Shown: positions 1 through 8,539, numbered from the stretch's first letter. The stretch is 64,000 bases of DNA from an uncultured Treponema sp. (GCA_947166355.1 CAMVDX010000007.1:60726-124725), one strand, 5' to 3'. The notes: generated by a model not told the origin, from the letters alone. Translations and numbers: made by a program.

Positions 1-417
1 TTTGACGGCGCCCTTGGTGTTGGCTGGGCACCAATCAGAAATGATTATCTGCTTATTGGTTTTTATGGAATTGCGGGTATAGATTGTACAATCCTCCCGG
101 ACCTTTATGTAGAAAGACATGAAAAAACAGAGAATAATAAACTCTCTGACTCAACAAAAACCGTACAGAACTATGCCTATACAGCCTTTTTTGCGGGCGG
201 AAACGCAACTGCAATCTGGACTCCGACAGGAAACAGCTTTTCAATTTTCGGCTCTGCAACAGTAGGTTACAGCCTGCCTGGAGTTTGTGAAATATCAAAT
301 AAAATAAAAACAAAAAACTCAAAAGATAAGTCTGATAAAGATTATTATTCAGATGAATATTATACAACCGGAGCCCTCAAGGTTATTCCAGCTGTAGGAG
401 TTTCCTGGAAGTTCTAA
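1..417 (+). CDS. C-terminal part of an outer-membrane-type protein (partial)
   Basis: An open frame runs from the first base to TAA at 415-417, giving 138 residues with no start in the window, so the 5' part of the gene lies upstream. The sequence alternates polar and hydrophobic residues in short strands rich in Gly, Tyr and Phe, and it ends in V-S-W-K-F. A terminal aromatic after a beta strand is the usual signal for outer-membrane beta-barrel assembly. A charged Lys/Asp/Tyr-rich stretch near residues 100-122 looks like an extracellular or periplasmic loop. I infer a beta-barrel or related outer-membrane protein of spirochaete type; no specific family is recognised. A strong terminator follows 25 bases later. 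Confidence 0.6.
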   Translation, partial: FDGALGVGWAPIRNDYLLIGFYGIAGIDCTILPDLYVERHEKTENNKLSDSTKTVQNYAYTAFFAGGNATAIWTPTGNSFSIFGSATVGYSLPGVCEISNKIKTKNSKDKSDKDYYSDEYYTTGALKVIPAVGVSWKF

Positions 418-442
418 CTTAAGGTGACAAGTAAGCATGCCA

Positions 443-469
443 ATGCCCGGCCAGTCCGGGCATTTTTTA
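443..469 (+). terminator. Rho-independent terminator
   Basis: ATGCCCGG and CCGGGCAT form an 8-bp perfect stem around a 5-base loop, followed at once by six T. It ends the transcript of the outer-membrane-type gene before the repeat cluster. Confidence 0.85.
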
Positions 470-682
470 TGGATTGCTTCGCCTCCGGCTCGCAATGACG
501 TGATTTTATCGTAATGACGAAGACGACGGTTTCGCAATTGCCCGTGCCCCGTCATTGAGAGGAACACGGCGACAATGCATTCTGCGTGCCCTCGTCATTG
601 CGAGGAGCTCCGCGACAAAGCATTCTACGTGCCCCGTCATTGCGAGGAGCGAACGTAGTGAGCGACGTGGCAATCTATTTAC
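470..682. repeat. Cluster of dispersed CGTCATTGCGAGGAGC palindromic repeats
   Basis: Four degenerate copies of a short palindromic element lie side by side; each contains CGTCATTGCGAGGAGC or its complement GCTCCTCGCAATGACG and ends in GCAATCTA or GGATTGC. The same sequence recurs at about ten other intergenic places in the window, always outside or at the very edge of genes. The right end of the cluster (CAATCTA) overlaps the stop codon of purB. This is a REP-like dispersed repeat; no protein is encoded. Confidence 0.8.
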
Positions 683-2105
683 AGAGTTCCCGGTACTTCT
701 GTGCCAGTCTCTTAGACTTAACAGCAGCCAAACCGCAGTAGTTAGACGGATGCTCAAAGAACTGTGCAGGATTTTCTACGCCGAGTTTTTCCAGCTGGGC
801 TGTGATGTCTGCATATTCTTTTTCGTGAGTCTTGAGAACTTCGAAGAAAGTCTTTCCGCTCTGCTCTGCTTCGAGAGTAATCTTACGAATAATTTCGTGG
901 CCGTCGTTGTAGCCTGCTTCGCCAAGTAAAATATATGCTGGTTCTGCAAGAACGCCGCCGCGAACTTTTCCGCCGGCATTTTCGAGGTTACGAGCCATAC
1001 CTTCCTTATCAGCCTGGAGTCCCTTAACAACGCTGTTCATGCGGGCAACTGCCATTGTAAAGCCGGAAACATAATCTGCAATAAAGCGCTGGCTTGCAGA
1101 ATTTGTAAGGTCACGCTGATGTTCAGAAATCTGATCCATATAGAAAGTGATTACACGCGGGCACATTGCCTTCCACAAAGACTTAACGTGTTCGCTGTTC
1201 CATGGGTTTCTCTTCTGTGGCATTGTAGAGCTACCTACCTGAGTTGCAGCAAAGTACTCGAATACTTCACCAATTTCTGAACGCTGGAGGTTACGTAAAT
1301 CATCAGCAAGGTTTGCAATAATTCCAAAGGCAACATTCATCTCAAGCAAAAGGCGGAGAACGTATTCCGGTTCAACAAGCTGATTTGAATACTCGCTCGG
1401 AGTAAGTCCCAGGAACTCTGTATATGTGCGCTCGAGTTCTTCAGGATCCTTTACAATCATGCTTGGTCCATTGTAGCTTCCAACCGGGCCGGCCAATTTT
1501 CCAACCAGCTGATTGCTCAATTCTTCAATACGCAAAATAGATTTTCCGAGGCGGCTAACAAATTCAGCAATGCTCCAGCCGAAAGTAATAGGAACAGCGT
1601 GCTGTCCGTGTGTACGGCCAACCTGTGGAGTAGCGCATTCACGCTCAGCAATATCACAAAGATAATTTTCAAGCTTTTTAAGTTCTGGAAGCACAACATT
1701 CTGAGTAACGTCGCGCATACGGCAGCTGAGGGCTGTATCAAGAATATCAACCGAGGTCGCCCCAAGGTGAATAAGAGGACCGATTTCTGAATCAACCTTA
1801 GTCTTCATTACGTTTACAAGAGCACGGATATTGTGCTTTGTTTTTTCTTCTTCTGTGTAAACTTCCTGAGGGTCGATATTTGCGGCAACGTCGTCGAGCT
1901 TTTTAGCAACATCATCAGTCAACTTGCCGCGCAATTTAAGGTGAGCTTTTACAAGGGCTGCTTCACATTTAGCGCAGGAACGGATAGAAGCTTCTTCTGA
2001 AATATACTTAGAAAGGCCGGCAAATGCATCGGCTTCCGACAAAGAGTATCTGTGATCGATACAAGAAAGGTTTTCAAAAATGTTTCGTGTTTCCATAAAC
2101 GGCAT
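675..2105 (-). CDS. purB: adenylosuccinate lyase
   Basis: This 476-residue protein belongs to the fumarase/aspartase superfamily. Adenylosuccinate lyase cleaves SAICAR to AICAR and adenylosuccinate to AMP, releasing fumarate, so it acts twice in purine synthesis in the cytoplasm. The superfamily signature G-S-S-T-M-P-Q-K-R-N-P is at about residues 290-300 and carries the flexible catalytic serine loop; G-R-T-H-G-Q-H further upstream supplies the catalytic His. Length matches the family. ATG is possible at 2105 or, three codons in, at 2096; neither has a strong ribosome site. The gene stands alone. Its TAG stop (675-677) is part of a dispersed repeat, so the C-terminus has probably been set by repeat insertion. 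Confidence 0.93.
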   Translation of the reverse strand: MPFMETRNIFENLSCIDHRYSLSEADAFAGLSKYISEEASIRSCAKCEAALVKAHLKLRGKLTDDVAKKLDDVAANIDPQEVYTEEEKTKHNIRALVNVMKTKVDSEIGPLIHLGATSVDILDTALSCRMRDVTQNVVLPELKKLENYLCDIAERECATPQVGRTHGQHAVPITFGWSIAEFVSRLGKSILRIEELSNQLVGKLAGPVGSYNGPSMIVKDPEELERTYTEFLGLTPSEYSNQLVEPEYVLRLLLEMNVAFGIIANLADDLRNLQRSEIGEVFEYFAATQVGSSTMPQKRNPWNSEHVKSLWKAMCPRVITFYMDQISEHQRDLTNSASQRFIADYVSGFTMAVARMNSVVKGLQADKEGMARNLENAGGKVRGGVLAEPAYILLGEAGYNDGHEIIRKITLEAEQSGKTFFEVLKTHEKEYADITAQLEKLGVENPAQFFEHPSNYCGLAAVKSKRLAQKYRELCK

Positions 2106-2158
2106 TATATCGGATAATAAAAAAATGTGGAATATATCGCATTAACATTACCCTGCCA

Positions 2159-2403
2159 CTCGCAATTACGAAACTTTGTCGCAATAACGACATGGCAATC
2201 CGCGCAAACCCGTCATTGCGCGGAACGGAGCGACGCAGCAATCTATTGCCTCCTCGTCATTGCGAGAAGCGAAGCGACGTGGCAATTTATTATAGATTGC
2301 TTCGCCTACGGCTCGCAATGACGAAACTTTGTCGCAATGACGACGCAGCAATCCGCGCACCCCCGTCATTGCGAGGAGTCCGCAAGGACGACGAAGCAAT
2401 CCA
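2159..2403. repeat. Cluster of dispersed CGTCATTGCGAGG repeats
   Basis: This is most of the 428-base gap between purB and the first Rpn gene. It holds four or five copies of the CGTCATTGCGAG / CTCGCAATGACG element in both orientations, with GGCAATC and GAAGCAATCC ends. Short open frames across it are simply translations of the repeat. Confidence 0.8.
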
Positions 2404-2430
2404 TAATCCCGTAACTTTTTCTCTTTTTTT

Positions 2431-2533
2431 TCAAACTTTTTTCCCGTTTCATTTCCTTTTTTCGAAAAACGCGACCCATATTATATGTGTAGGGATTTTA
2501 TGTCCTTAACACTATATCAATGGAGGTTCAGAA
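2431..2533 (+). promoter_or_regulatory. Conserved leader of Rpn genes, copy 1
   Basis: About 100 bases directly before the Rpn gene are nearly the same as 7441-7542 before the second Rpn gene, including TTTTTTCGAAAAACGCGACC and the run CCATATTATA, then TCCTTAACACTA and a GGAGG ribosome site. TATTAT in this block is a plausible -10 box. A diverged version stands before the third Rpn gene. The conservation shows that a promoter/leader travels with this gene family. Confidence 0.65.
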
Positions 2534-3403
2534 ATGAACGAAACTAAACAGGTTACCTCACAAACAGAAATTACTCCGGAAGAAAAATGGAAGACAGCGA
2601 CCATCGCAAACAACTTCATCTTCTACAAAATCATGCGGCACAATCCGGATGTCTGTAAAGAGCTGCTTGAAAGACTACTCGAAATGGAAATTGACCATAT
2701 CGAAATGCGCGGGGAAGAAACTATCGAAACAGATTTCGGAAGTAAAGGAATCAGGTTAGATGTCTATGCTAAAAACAATACCCAGGCATTTAATCTTGAG
2801 ATGCAGGCGTCTGATTCAAAAGAACTTCCCGAACGAGCAAGATATTACCAGGGCTGTATGGATGTTGACACTCTGCTGTCAAGTCAAAAGTATAAGGAGC
2901 TTAAAGATTCTTATGTAATATTCATATGTATTAAAGATCTTTTTGCTAAAGGCTTGCCGTGTTATCATTTTGAAAATTTGTGCCTCGAAGACAATTCTAT
3001 AAAGCTGAATGACCGCGCCTACAAATACTTTTTCATTGCTTCAAACTGTGATAAAATATTAAATGAAAAACAGAAAGCATTTATGGAGCTTGTTATAGGG
3101 CGAAAACCAGGTGACAAGTTTTGCGAACATCTTGCACAACTTACAGAAGAAGCAAAGAAGAATACACAGTGGAGGCAGCAGTATATGGAATGGGAAAGAC
3201 AAAGAAAATATGATTATGAAGATGGAAAAGAAGCCGGAATTGCTGAGGGTATACAGCAAGGTATACAACAAGGCGCTCAGCAAAAAGCCGTAGAAGCAGC
3301 CATCACGGCTATTAAAAAATACAAAGCTACCCCCGAAGATGCAGCAAAAGATATGAATGCTCCTTTGCAGCTTGTACTTGAAGCATTAAATCAAAAGAAA
3401 TAA
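2534..3403 (+). CDS. Rpn family PD-(D/E)XK nuclease / putative transposase
   Basis: This 289-residue protein matches the Rpn-type family (PD-(D/E)XK nuclease family transposase). Family members are DNA endonucleases that stimulate RecA-independent recombination and are abundant in multicopy form in gut bacteria and spirochaetes. Visible features: the N-terminal F-I-F-Y-K-I-M start of the domain, the core D-V-Y-A and then N-L-E-M-Q at about residues 75-94 (the D...ExQ catalytic pair), and a C-terminal charged helix with G-I-Q-Q-G repeats. The start ATG follows TGGAGG by eight bases. A strong terminator follows. Whether it is an active nuclease cannot be seen from sequence, but all core residues appear to be present. 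Confidence 0.85.
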   Translation: MNETKQVTSQTEITPEEKWKTATIANNFIFYKIMRHNPDVCKELLERLLEMEIDHIEMRGEETIETDFGSKGIRLDVYAKNNTQAFNLEMQASDSKELPERARYYQGCMDVDTLLSSQKYKELKDSYVIFICIKDLFAKGLPCYHFENLCLEDNSIKLNDRAYKYFFIASNCDKILNEKQKAFMELVIGRKPGDKFCEHLAQLTEEAKKNTQWRQQYMEWERQRKYDYEDGKEAGIAEGIQQGIQQGAQQKAVEAAITAIKKYKATPEDAAKDMNAPLQLVLEALNQKK

Positions 3404-3423
3404 AGCAATTCATAACACATTTC

Positions 3424-3456
3424 ACGGCTTGAGGGAATCAAGCCGTAATTTTTTTT
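3424..3456 (+). terminator. Rho-independent terminator after the Rpn gene
   Basis: ACGGCTTGA and TCAAGCCGT pair perfectly around a GGGAA loop and are followed by a run of eight T. It touches the 3' end of the convergent XRE gene. Confidence 0.85.
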
Positions 3457-4066
3457 AAAACTCCGTCGAGTATTTTGCAAACTCCCTGTGCAAAAAACAT
3501 GCTTCCGTGCCTGTAAGGTAATTCAGATTAGCACGCTTTAAGGGAATTATTTTTTTTAACTGACCTTTATGAATTGACGTATTCAACATTTCAATAAGAT
3601 TGTCATTTTCCATTTTTGTAATTTCATTTGAGTAAATCTCAAGACCTTCCGAAAGAGACTGCTCCGGATAATAAAGAGCAGTAAGAGTTACGAAATACTG
3701 CTCGTAAAAGTCCTTATGAATCATATATATCAGCTTATAAAAATCAGTCTGAGTAAGATAAACCAGATCCCCTGCCGTCTGCAGTGCATACAAAACAATC
3801 TGGCGGAACTTTTCAATATCCCGATTATTCGTTCCCATATAGCTTACAGTATCTTCCGGCATAATGCCATCAATAATATTTCTATATTCAATCTGATATA
3901 AATTAGCAAGAATACGAATTTGAGAAGCAGACAGTTCTATCTCCCCTGTTTCATATCTCATATATGATTGACGGGAAACTCCCAGCTTTTCGGAAACAAA
4001 TTCCTGAGTAAACTTATTTCTGTCTCTCAATAGTTTTAATATGTTCATATTACGATTATAACTCAT
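3455..4066 (-). CDS. XRE-family helix-turn-helix regulator
   Basis: The first 65 residues form a Cro/CI-type helix-turn-helix: L-L-R-D-R-N-K-F-T-Q, then E-K-L-G-V-S-R-Q-S-Y-M-R-Y-E-T-G-E as the recognition part. The remaining 135 residues are helical and not recognised; they could sense a ligand or partner. Two starts are possible, ATG at 4066 and ATG at 4048. The second lies six bases after TATAAT (4057-4062), which would make a leaderless message; neither has a ribosome site. The gene is divergent from the tandem paralogue pair and shares a 150-base AT-rich intergenic region with it, so control of that pair is a reasonable inference. Confidence 0.75.
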   Translation of the reverse strand: MSYNRNMNILKLLRDRNKFTQEFVSEKLGVSRQSYMRYETGEIELSASQIRILANLYQIEYRNIIDGIMPEDTVSYMGTNNRDIEKFRQIVLYALQTAGDLVYLTQTDFYKLIYMIHKDFYEQYFVTLTALYYPEQSLSEGLEIYSNEITKMENDNLIEMLNTSIHKGQLKKIIPLKRANLNYLTGTEACFLHREFAKYSTEF

Positions 4067-4218
4067 AAAAAATGTTAAAAAAAGTATATTTTCGTCATTT
4101 TTTGTTCATTTTTTAAACTTTTCACTTTACTTTAAATATATTTTGTATTATATATGCACATATAACATTATTTGTATATGTTATGAACTTTTTTTTACAG
4201 CAATGGAGGCTAAGTACT

Positions 4219-5433
4219 ATGAATTATTTGCGAAAATGGGTTGAGCAGGTGTTTCCGGTAAGTGCACAATTCAGCATATCGGTTTCAAAAACAATAACTC
4301 AACAGGAATGGGAAAATGTTTACGAAGAAACACTTTCTTTAGCACAACAACTGGATCTTTGTTATGTCAAAAACTTTGATTATGAAGGGGTCATTGGAAA
4401 ATGCTTTGCTCCTCCAGAAGAACTAGATAAGGATGATTATGACATTAAAAGAACATTATGGAGAGCAGAGGGGTTATATTCTAAACGGATAGGAATAAAT
4501 ACTGTTAAATTTATTAAATATTTAAAGAAAGAAAACTGTGAACAGTCCGAAGGCTCCGCTTTCTTAGGTTATGCTTACAACGATGAATCTTTATCATCAA
4601 TAATGATGGGGCAAGAACTTATAAATGAATCATATATAACAAGTATTCTTGCACTGGCATTTTTGATTGAAGCACGCTTGAAAGATAAAGCTTTTGTATA
4701 TGGATGTTTTGATTATTATCTTGCTCAGGAAGCTTTGAAAAAAATCAATATGCTCCTAAAAGAACCTATTGAAATGCCTGCAGTATGCAAAGCCGATAAA
4801 TTAATGGAGTATGTAAATACTACAAATTTTTCAAAATCTAAAAAATTTAAATTATTTACAGATACATTTGCAGGACCAATTAACCAGGCATTCTGGAATG
4901 AATTGGAATCTAATTTCTCTAAAACTACAATTACAAAGTTTAAAAAGAAAAACAGTCCAAAACCTCAAAAGAAAGATAAAAAAAATGAAACTATGAAGTC
5001 CAAAAGTGTGTTTGATGAAGATTCAGAACGCAAGTACGACATTGAATTTACAGATGAACTGTTCGATTTCAAAAATGGTGACACCATAAATCCTGAATTG
5101 TTGGATCAGATACTTGGTTGTTATGATGTATTTAAGGAAGCAAGAAAGCAAAGTGGATATGCATATCTTTCAACAATGCTTCCATTGGAACAGATAAAAA
5201 GACTTGCCAGACAAAAAGAATTTATTCCATTAAAAGATGTCGAATGGCAGCATGTAATTAATTACTTCAAAACCGAAAGTGACGCACTTGAACGATACTA
5301 TCCATTAGTTATGGTCAGTTATGAACTGTATAGTCCAACTTGCCATGTAGCATGTTCTTTGTTCATAAATGACGAGTTGTATTTTTACTGCAGAGATAAA
5401 TATTTAGAAAAAGAAAATACAGACATTATTTAG
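4219..5433 (+). CDS. Unrecognised protein, first of a tandem paralogue pair
   Basis: I do not recognise the family of this 404-residue protein. It has no signal peptide and no membrane segment, so it is probably cytoplasmic. It is clearly a paralogue of the next gene: both begin with S-V-T-Q-x-E-W-x-x-V-Y-E-E-T-L type motifs, share an E-A-R-L-K-D-K-like helix and K-E-P-I-E-M-P in the middle, and end with S-D-A-L-E-R-Y-Y-P-L followed by F-I-N-D-E-L. A Lys-rich linker lies near residues 250-270. I place the start at 4219 because GGAGG stands ten bases before it; an in-frame ATG at 4183 has no ribosome site. It sits divergent from an XRE regulator and 15 bases before its paralogue, so the two form an operon. 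Confidence 0.6.
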   Translation: MNYLRKWVEQVFPVSAQFSISVSKTITQQEWENVYEETLSLAQQLDLCYVKNFDYEGVIGKCFAPPEELDKDDYDIKRTLWRAEGLYSKRIGINTVKFIKYLKKENCEQSEGSAFLGYAYNDESLSSIMMGQELINESYITSILALAFLIEARLKDKAFVYGCFDYYLAQEALKKINMLLKEPIEMPAVCKADKLMEYVNTTNFSKSKKFKLFTDTFAGPINQAFWNELESNFSKTTITKFKKKNSPKPQKKDKKNETMKSKSVFDEDSERKYDIEFTDELFDFKNGDTINPELLDQILGCYDVFKEARKQSGYAYLSTMLPLEQIKRLARQKEFIPLKDVEWQHVINYFKTESDALERYYPLVMVSYELYSPTCHVACSLFINDELYFYCRDKYLEKENTDII

Positions 5434-5448
5434 TAACGGAGGATATGT

Positions 5449-6969
5449 ATGGCATATTTATCTTTTGCAATCTCAAATTCAGTAACACAAAAAGAATGGA
5501 CAAAAGTATATGAAGAAACTCTTGTTTTAGCAGATAAACTTAATCTGGCAGATTGGAGCAAGTTTTATTACAAAGGAATTCGCCACTATGCGTATTGTAA
5601 AGTAAAAGAACAGACTGAAAAAGAATTTGGTAAAGAAAACCATTTCTGGTTGGCCTGCGGAGAATATAAATATATGGGAGATGGCGAATACTTCAGACTT
5701 GATAGAGAAATTAATACGAGAAAATATAACAAAAATGCTGTTCCTGCAATTCTTAGTGAATTTAACTCCTACAATAATGACAATCAGGTCAGAAATAGAG
5801 CAATAAAAACATACCGGGGTACTTATTATATAAGGCTTCTGGCGATTCTCTGTTTTATGGAAAGTAGGCTAAAAGAAAAAATATTTATCAGAGGCGAGGT
5901 CGATAAAAAGGATTGCGAAACAGCAGTTTCAATTGTAAATAAGTATCTCAAAGAACCAATAGAACTTCCTGCCCGCTGTGATTTCAGCAGATTATATGAA
6001 ATTGTGAAGAAAACTGGAATCTCAGATACAGATAAAATATTCTTGATGGAAAAAACATATCTTGGAGACATAGACTTAAACTATAAAAAAGCTATCGAAG
6101 AAAAATTTGATAAAAAAGTAATAAATCAATTCTGGAAAGAAAGATTTGAAAAATATACCCTTGGAGAATATAACTTCGAAAAAGTACTCGAGTCTTATTT
6201 ATCTTACGGTTTTGATTTCAAGGATTTATTTTCATATATCTCATTTAATAATCCAAAAGAAGAATACCTGCAATTACTGGAATTAATAATTAAAATAGAA
6301 AATAAGAGAGACAGATTCTCAAGAAACTTCGGTATTACAAGGGATCCTAAAGAAAATACAGTGCGCGGTTTTTCTCTGGAATTTCGACGCTCGTTATTCG
6401 GAATCGAAGCAGAAAACCTTTCTACATATTATACTTTTGATGATTATGTAAATGAATTATCAAAATATTTCGGAAATCAAATCGATGTCAAAAACTTTTT
6501 AAAAGAAGAAATCAAAGACGAAGATGAAGATTCTTTCATAACAAAAGCAAAAGAGTATTGTAAGAAAGACAGTTATTATTTATTTGAGGGTGAAGACAAA
6601 TACGATTTTATTTTTGCCAGTGATCTTATATTGTATAAAACGGGTAATAAAATAGCGCCGTGCCTTTTGGAGGATATTAAAGAGGCAGTAAAAACAAACA
6701 AAAAAAGATTAGAAGATAAAGAATTTAAAGAGCTTTCGAAAAAAGAAACTACAGAACAAATCTATGAACTAATAGATATTAAACATCAATTCCCCGTTCG
6801 AGATATAGACTGGCATCATGCAATTGATTATTTCAATTCACATTCGGATGCCCTTGAACGATATTATCCTCTGTTTCGTATGAAATTTGAATTGTTCACA
6901 CCAGCAGAAGATATAGCTAGAGCATTGTTTATTAATGATGAATTCTATGAGTTCTGTAAAGGAGTATAA
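5449..6969 (+). CDS. Unrecognised protein, second of a tandem paralogue pair
   Basis: This 506-residue protein is a longer paralogue of the previous gene; the extra length is mostly in the middle (about residues 230-370). Shared blocks are the N-terminal T-Q-K-E-W-T-K-V-Y-E-E-T-L, the helix E-S-R-L-K-E-K followed by K-E-P-I-E-L-P, and the C-terminal W-H-H-A-I-D-Y-F ... S-D-A-L-E-R-Y-Y-P-L ... F-I-N-D-E-F. The strong conservation of both ends argues for two functional modules. There is no signal peptide or membrane helix. The ATG is preceded by GGAGG. The next open frame, a fragment of an Rpn gene, begins four bases after its stop, so the 3' flank is a rearrangement point. Function unknown. 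Confidence 0.6.
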   Translation: MAYLSFAISNSVTQKEWTKVYEETLVLADKLNLADWSKFYYKGIRHYAYCKVKEQTEKEFGKENHFWLACGEYKYMGDGEYFRLDREINTRKYNKNAVPAILSEFNSYNNDNQVRNRAIKTYRGTYYIRLLAILCFMESRLKEKIFIRGEVDKKDCETAVSIVNKYLKEPIELPARCDFSRLYEIVKKTGISDTDKIFLMEKTYLGDIDLNYKKAIEEKFDKKVINQFWKERFEKYTLGEYNFEKVLESYLSYGFDFKDLFSYISFNNPKEEYLQLLELIIKIENKRDRFSRNFGITRDPKENTVRGFSLEFRRSLFGIEAENLSTYYTFDDYVNELSKYFGNQIDVKNFLKEEIKDEDEDSFITKAKEYCKKDSYYLFEGEDKYDFIFASDLILYKTGNKIAPCLLEDIKEAVKTNKKRLEDKEFKELSKKETTEQIYELIDIKHQFPVRDIDWHHAIDYFNSHSDALERYYPLFRMKFELFTPAEDIARALFINDEFYEFCKGV

Positions 6970-6972
6970 TTT

Positions 6973-7233
6973 ATGATATTTATTGATTTAATAGATGCGA
7001 TTAGCGGAATCCTTAAACGTAGAAAAGTTGCTAATATGCTCTGCGCCGAATATAGTTATAAAATGGATATTGCTGTAAAGAAGGAAGAAGCAGCTGAAGA
7101 TAAAGCTGAGGAAATTGCTACTAAAATGCTCAGTAAAGAATATCCAACCACAGAAATTTCAGAAATGACCGGTCTTACGCTTGAACAGATACTTGAGTTA
7201 CAAAAAAAGATTACAGTACAGGCACAGAGTTAA
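6973..7233 (+). pseudogene. C-terminal fragment of an Rpn-type gene
   Basis: The 86-residue frame matches only the tail of the third Rpn protein in this window: both carry Y-P-x-T-E-I-S-E-x-T-G-L followed by E-Q-I-L-E-L-Q-K-K and end in T-V-Q. The nuclease domain is missing. Its preceding part (M-L-C-A-E-Y-S-Y-K-M-D-I) resembles the linker that follows the nuclease domain in the family. It starts at an ATG four bases after the paralogue pair without its own leader, so it may still be translated by coupling. I read it as a remnant of a fourth Rpn copy that recombined here. Confidence 0.6.
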
Positions 7234-7252
7234 AAGTCACTGACCTTTAACT

Positions 7253-7360
7253 CGTAGTCCAGTGACTTATGCTCCGTAGTCCAGTGACTTATGACTCGTA
7301 GTCCAGTGACTTATGACTCATAGTCCAGTGACTTATGACCCGTAGTCCAGTGACTTTTAA
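7253..7360. repeat. Five tandem 22-bp repeats
   Basis: The unit CGTAGTCCAGTGACTTATGACT occurs five times with exact 22-bp spacing (starts at 7253, 7275, 7297, 7319, 7341) with one to three changes per copy, and a partial, diverged unit (AGTCACTGACCTTTAACT) precedes it at 7234. There are no spacers between units and no coding frame. It follows the Rpn remnant directly. Confidence 0.85.
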
Positions 7361-7440
7361 CGGTGGATTGCTTTGCTGCGCTTGCACTGAATATGATTCA
7401 CAATGACAATACAGGTAAATTCCCCTATCTTCATCTCTTT

Positions 7441-7542
7441 TACAAACTTTTTCACCATTTCATTTCCTTTTTTCGAAAAACGCGACCCATATTATAGGTG
7501 TAGGGAAATTATATCCTTAACACTAATACAAAGGAGGAACAA
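7441..7542 (+). promoter_or_regulatory. Conserved leader of Rpn genes, copy 2
   Basis: This is nearly identical to 2431-2533, sharing TTTCATTTCCTTTTTTCGAA, CGCGACCCATATTATA and TCCTTAACACTA, and it ends in an AAGGAGG ribosome site. Here the ribosome site serves an ATG at 7543 that opens only a 15-codon frame, not the Rpn gene itself. Confidence 0.65.
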
Positions 7543-7590
7543 ATGGCATTTTGTGGCAGAAATCATAAGATTTTTCCCAAAATTCATTAA
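7543..7590 (+). CDS. Possible 15-codon leader peptide
   Basis: An ATG placed five bases after AAGGAGGA begins a 15-codon frame that stops eight bases before the ATG of the second Rpn gene. The ribosome site is strong and the downstream gene has none of its own, so translation of this short frame could feed reinitiation at 7599. Alternatively it is just the residue of a leader joined to a new gene. The peptide resembles nothing I know. Confidence 0.3.
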   Translation: MAFCGRNHKIFPKIH

Positions 7591-7598
7591 TTGCAAAC

Positions 7599-8516
7599 AT
7601 GGGTGAAAAAGATATAACAGAAAAGCATCTCGAAGCCTATAATGATGTTTTTGCAGACATTGTTAATGTTCTTTTGTTCAAGGGTAATCAGCTCATGAAA
7701 GAAAAAGATCTTGAGGCGGCTGCAAAGGACTCAATGTTTAAGGCTGACGGAAAGATTCATCAGCAGGAAAGAGATGTATCGAAATTCTGGAAAAATGGTG
7801 AAGTAAGGATTTCTATTCTTGGATTTGAAAATCAAACAGAACAAGATTCTACAATGCCTCTTCGCGTAATCAGTTACGACGGAGCATCTTACAAAGAGCA
7901 GCTTCTGGATAAGAAGAAAGACAAAAATAAAGATACTAAGAAAAAGAATCTCTATCCTGTAGTAACATTGGTACTTTATTTTGGAATAGAAGATAAATGG
8001 ACAGCTCCAAAACATCTTCTGGACTGCTTTAAAGTACCGGAAGAACTCAAACCTTTTGTAAATGATTATAAAATAAATGTCTTCAACATTGCCTGGCTCA
8101 GCGATGAGACGATTGAGATGTTTCAGAGCGACTTCAAGATTGTTGCAAAATATTTCCAGACTTTAAGACTAAAAAAAGATTATGAAGGTTCTAACGAAGA
8201 AATACAACATATAGATGCTCTTCTTAAAATGTTATCTGCATTAACAGGTGACAAGGATTCTGAAGAGATATATAATGCAAGTAACATAAATAAAGGAGGT
8301 GTTACTATGGGCGGATTTGTTGAGACGATTATGAACAAAGGTCGCGATGAAGGACGTAAAGAAGGTCGTAATGAAGGCGTTCTTGCAGGTAAAGCAGAAG
8401 TAATTAACAATCTCATTGAATCGAAAGCAGGAAGCTTAGAACAGATTGCAGCATGGGTAAAACTTCCTGTAAAAGAAGTCAAAAAGCTTGCAGCTAAAGT
8501 GCCTGCAAAGGCTTAA
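7599..8516 (+). CDS. Rpn family nuclease / putative transposase, second subfamily
   Basis: This 305-residue protein begins M-G-E-K-D-I-T-E-K-H-L-E-A-Y-N-D-V-F-A-D-I, a start typical of an Rpn-like group that is common in clostridia. It differs clearly in sequence from the first and third Rpn genes. The presumed catalytic segment is V-R-I-S-I-L-G-F-E-N-Q-T-E at about residues 67-79 (E-x-Q). The tail has the family's G-R-D-E-G-R-K-E-G-R-N-E-G repeat and a final helix. The ATG has no ribosome site; the conserved leader's site lies 60 bases upstream in front of a short frame. Its clostridial look and mismatched leader suggest acquisition by transfer, which is inference. Confidence 0.8.
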   Translation: MGEKDITEKHLEAYNDVFADIVNVLLFKGNQLMKEKDLEAAAKDSMFKADGKIHQQERDVSKFWKNGEVRISILGFENQTEQDSTMPLRVISYDGASYKEQLLDKKKDKNKDTKKKNLYPVVTLVLYFGIEDKWTAPKHLLDCFKVPEELKPFVNDYKINVFNIAWLSDETIEMFQSDFKIVAKYFQTLRLKKDYEGSNEEIQHIDALLKMLSALTGDKDSEEIYNASNINKGGVTMGGFVETIMNKGRDEGRKEGRNEGVLAGKAEVINNLIESKAGSLEQIAAWVKLPVKEVKKLAAKVPAKA

Positions 8517-8539
8517 TTAATTCTCAAAATAAATACGAA

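Noticed and set aside
2106..2533. Purine riboswitch near purB
   Set aside because: The gap holds only dispersed repeats and the Rpn leader; no purine-aptamer core was seen.
7253..7360. CRISPR array
   Set aside because: The units are directly joined with no spacers and no cas gene is near.
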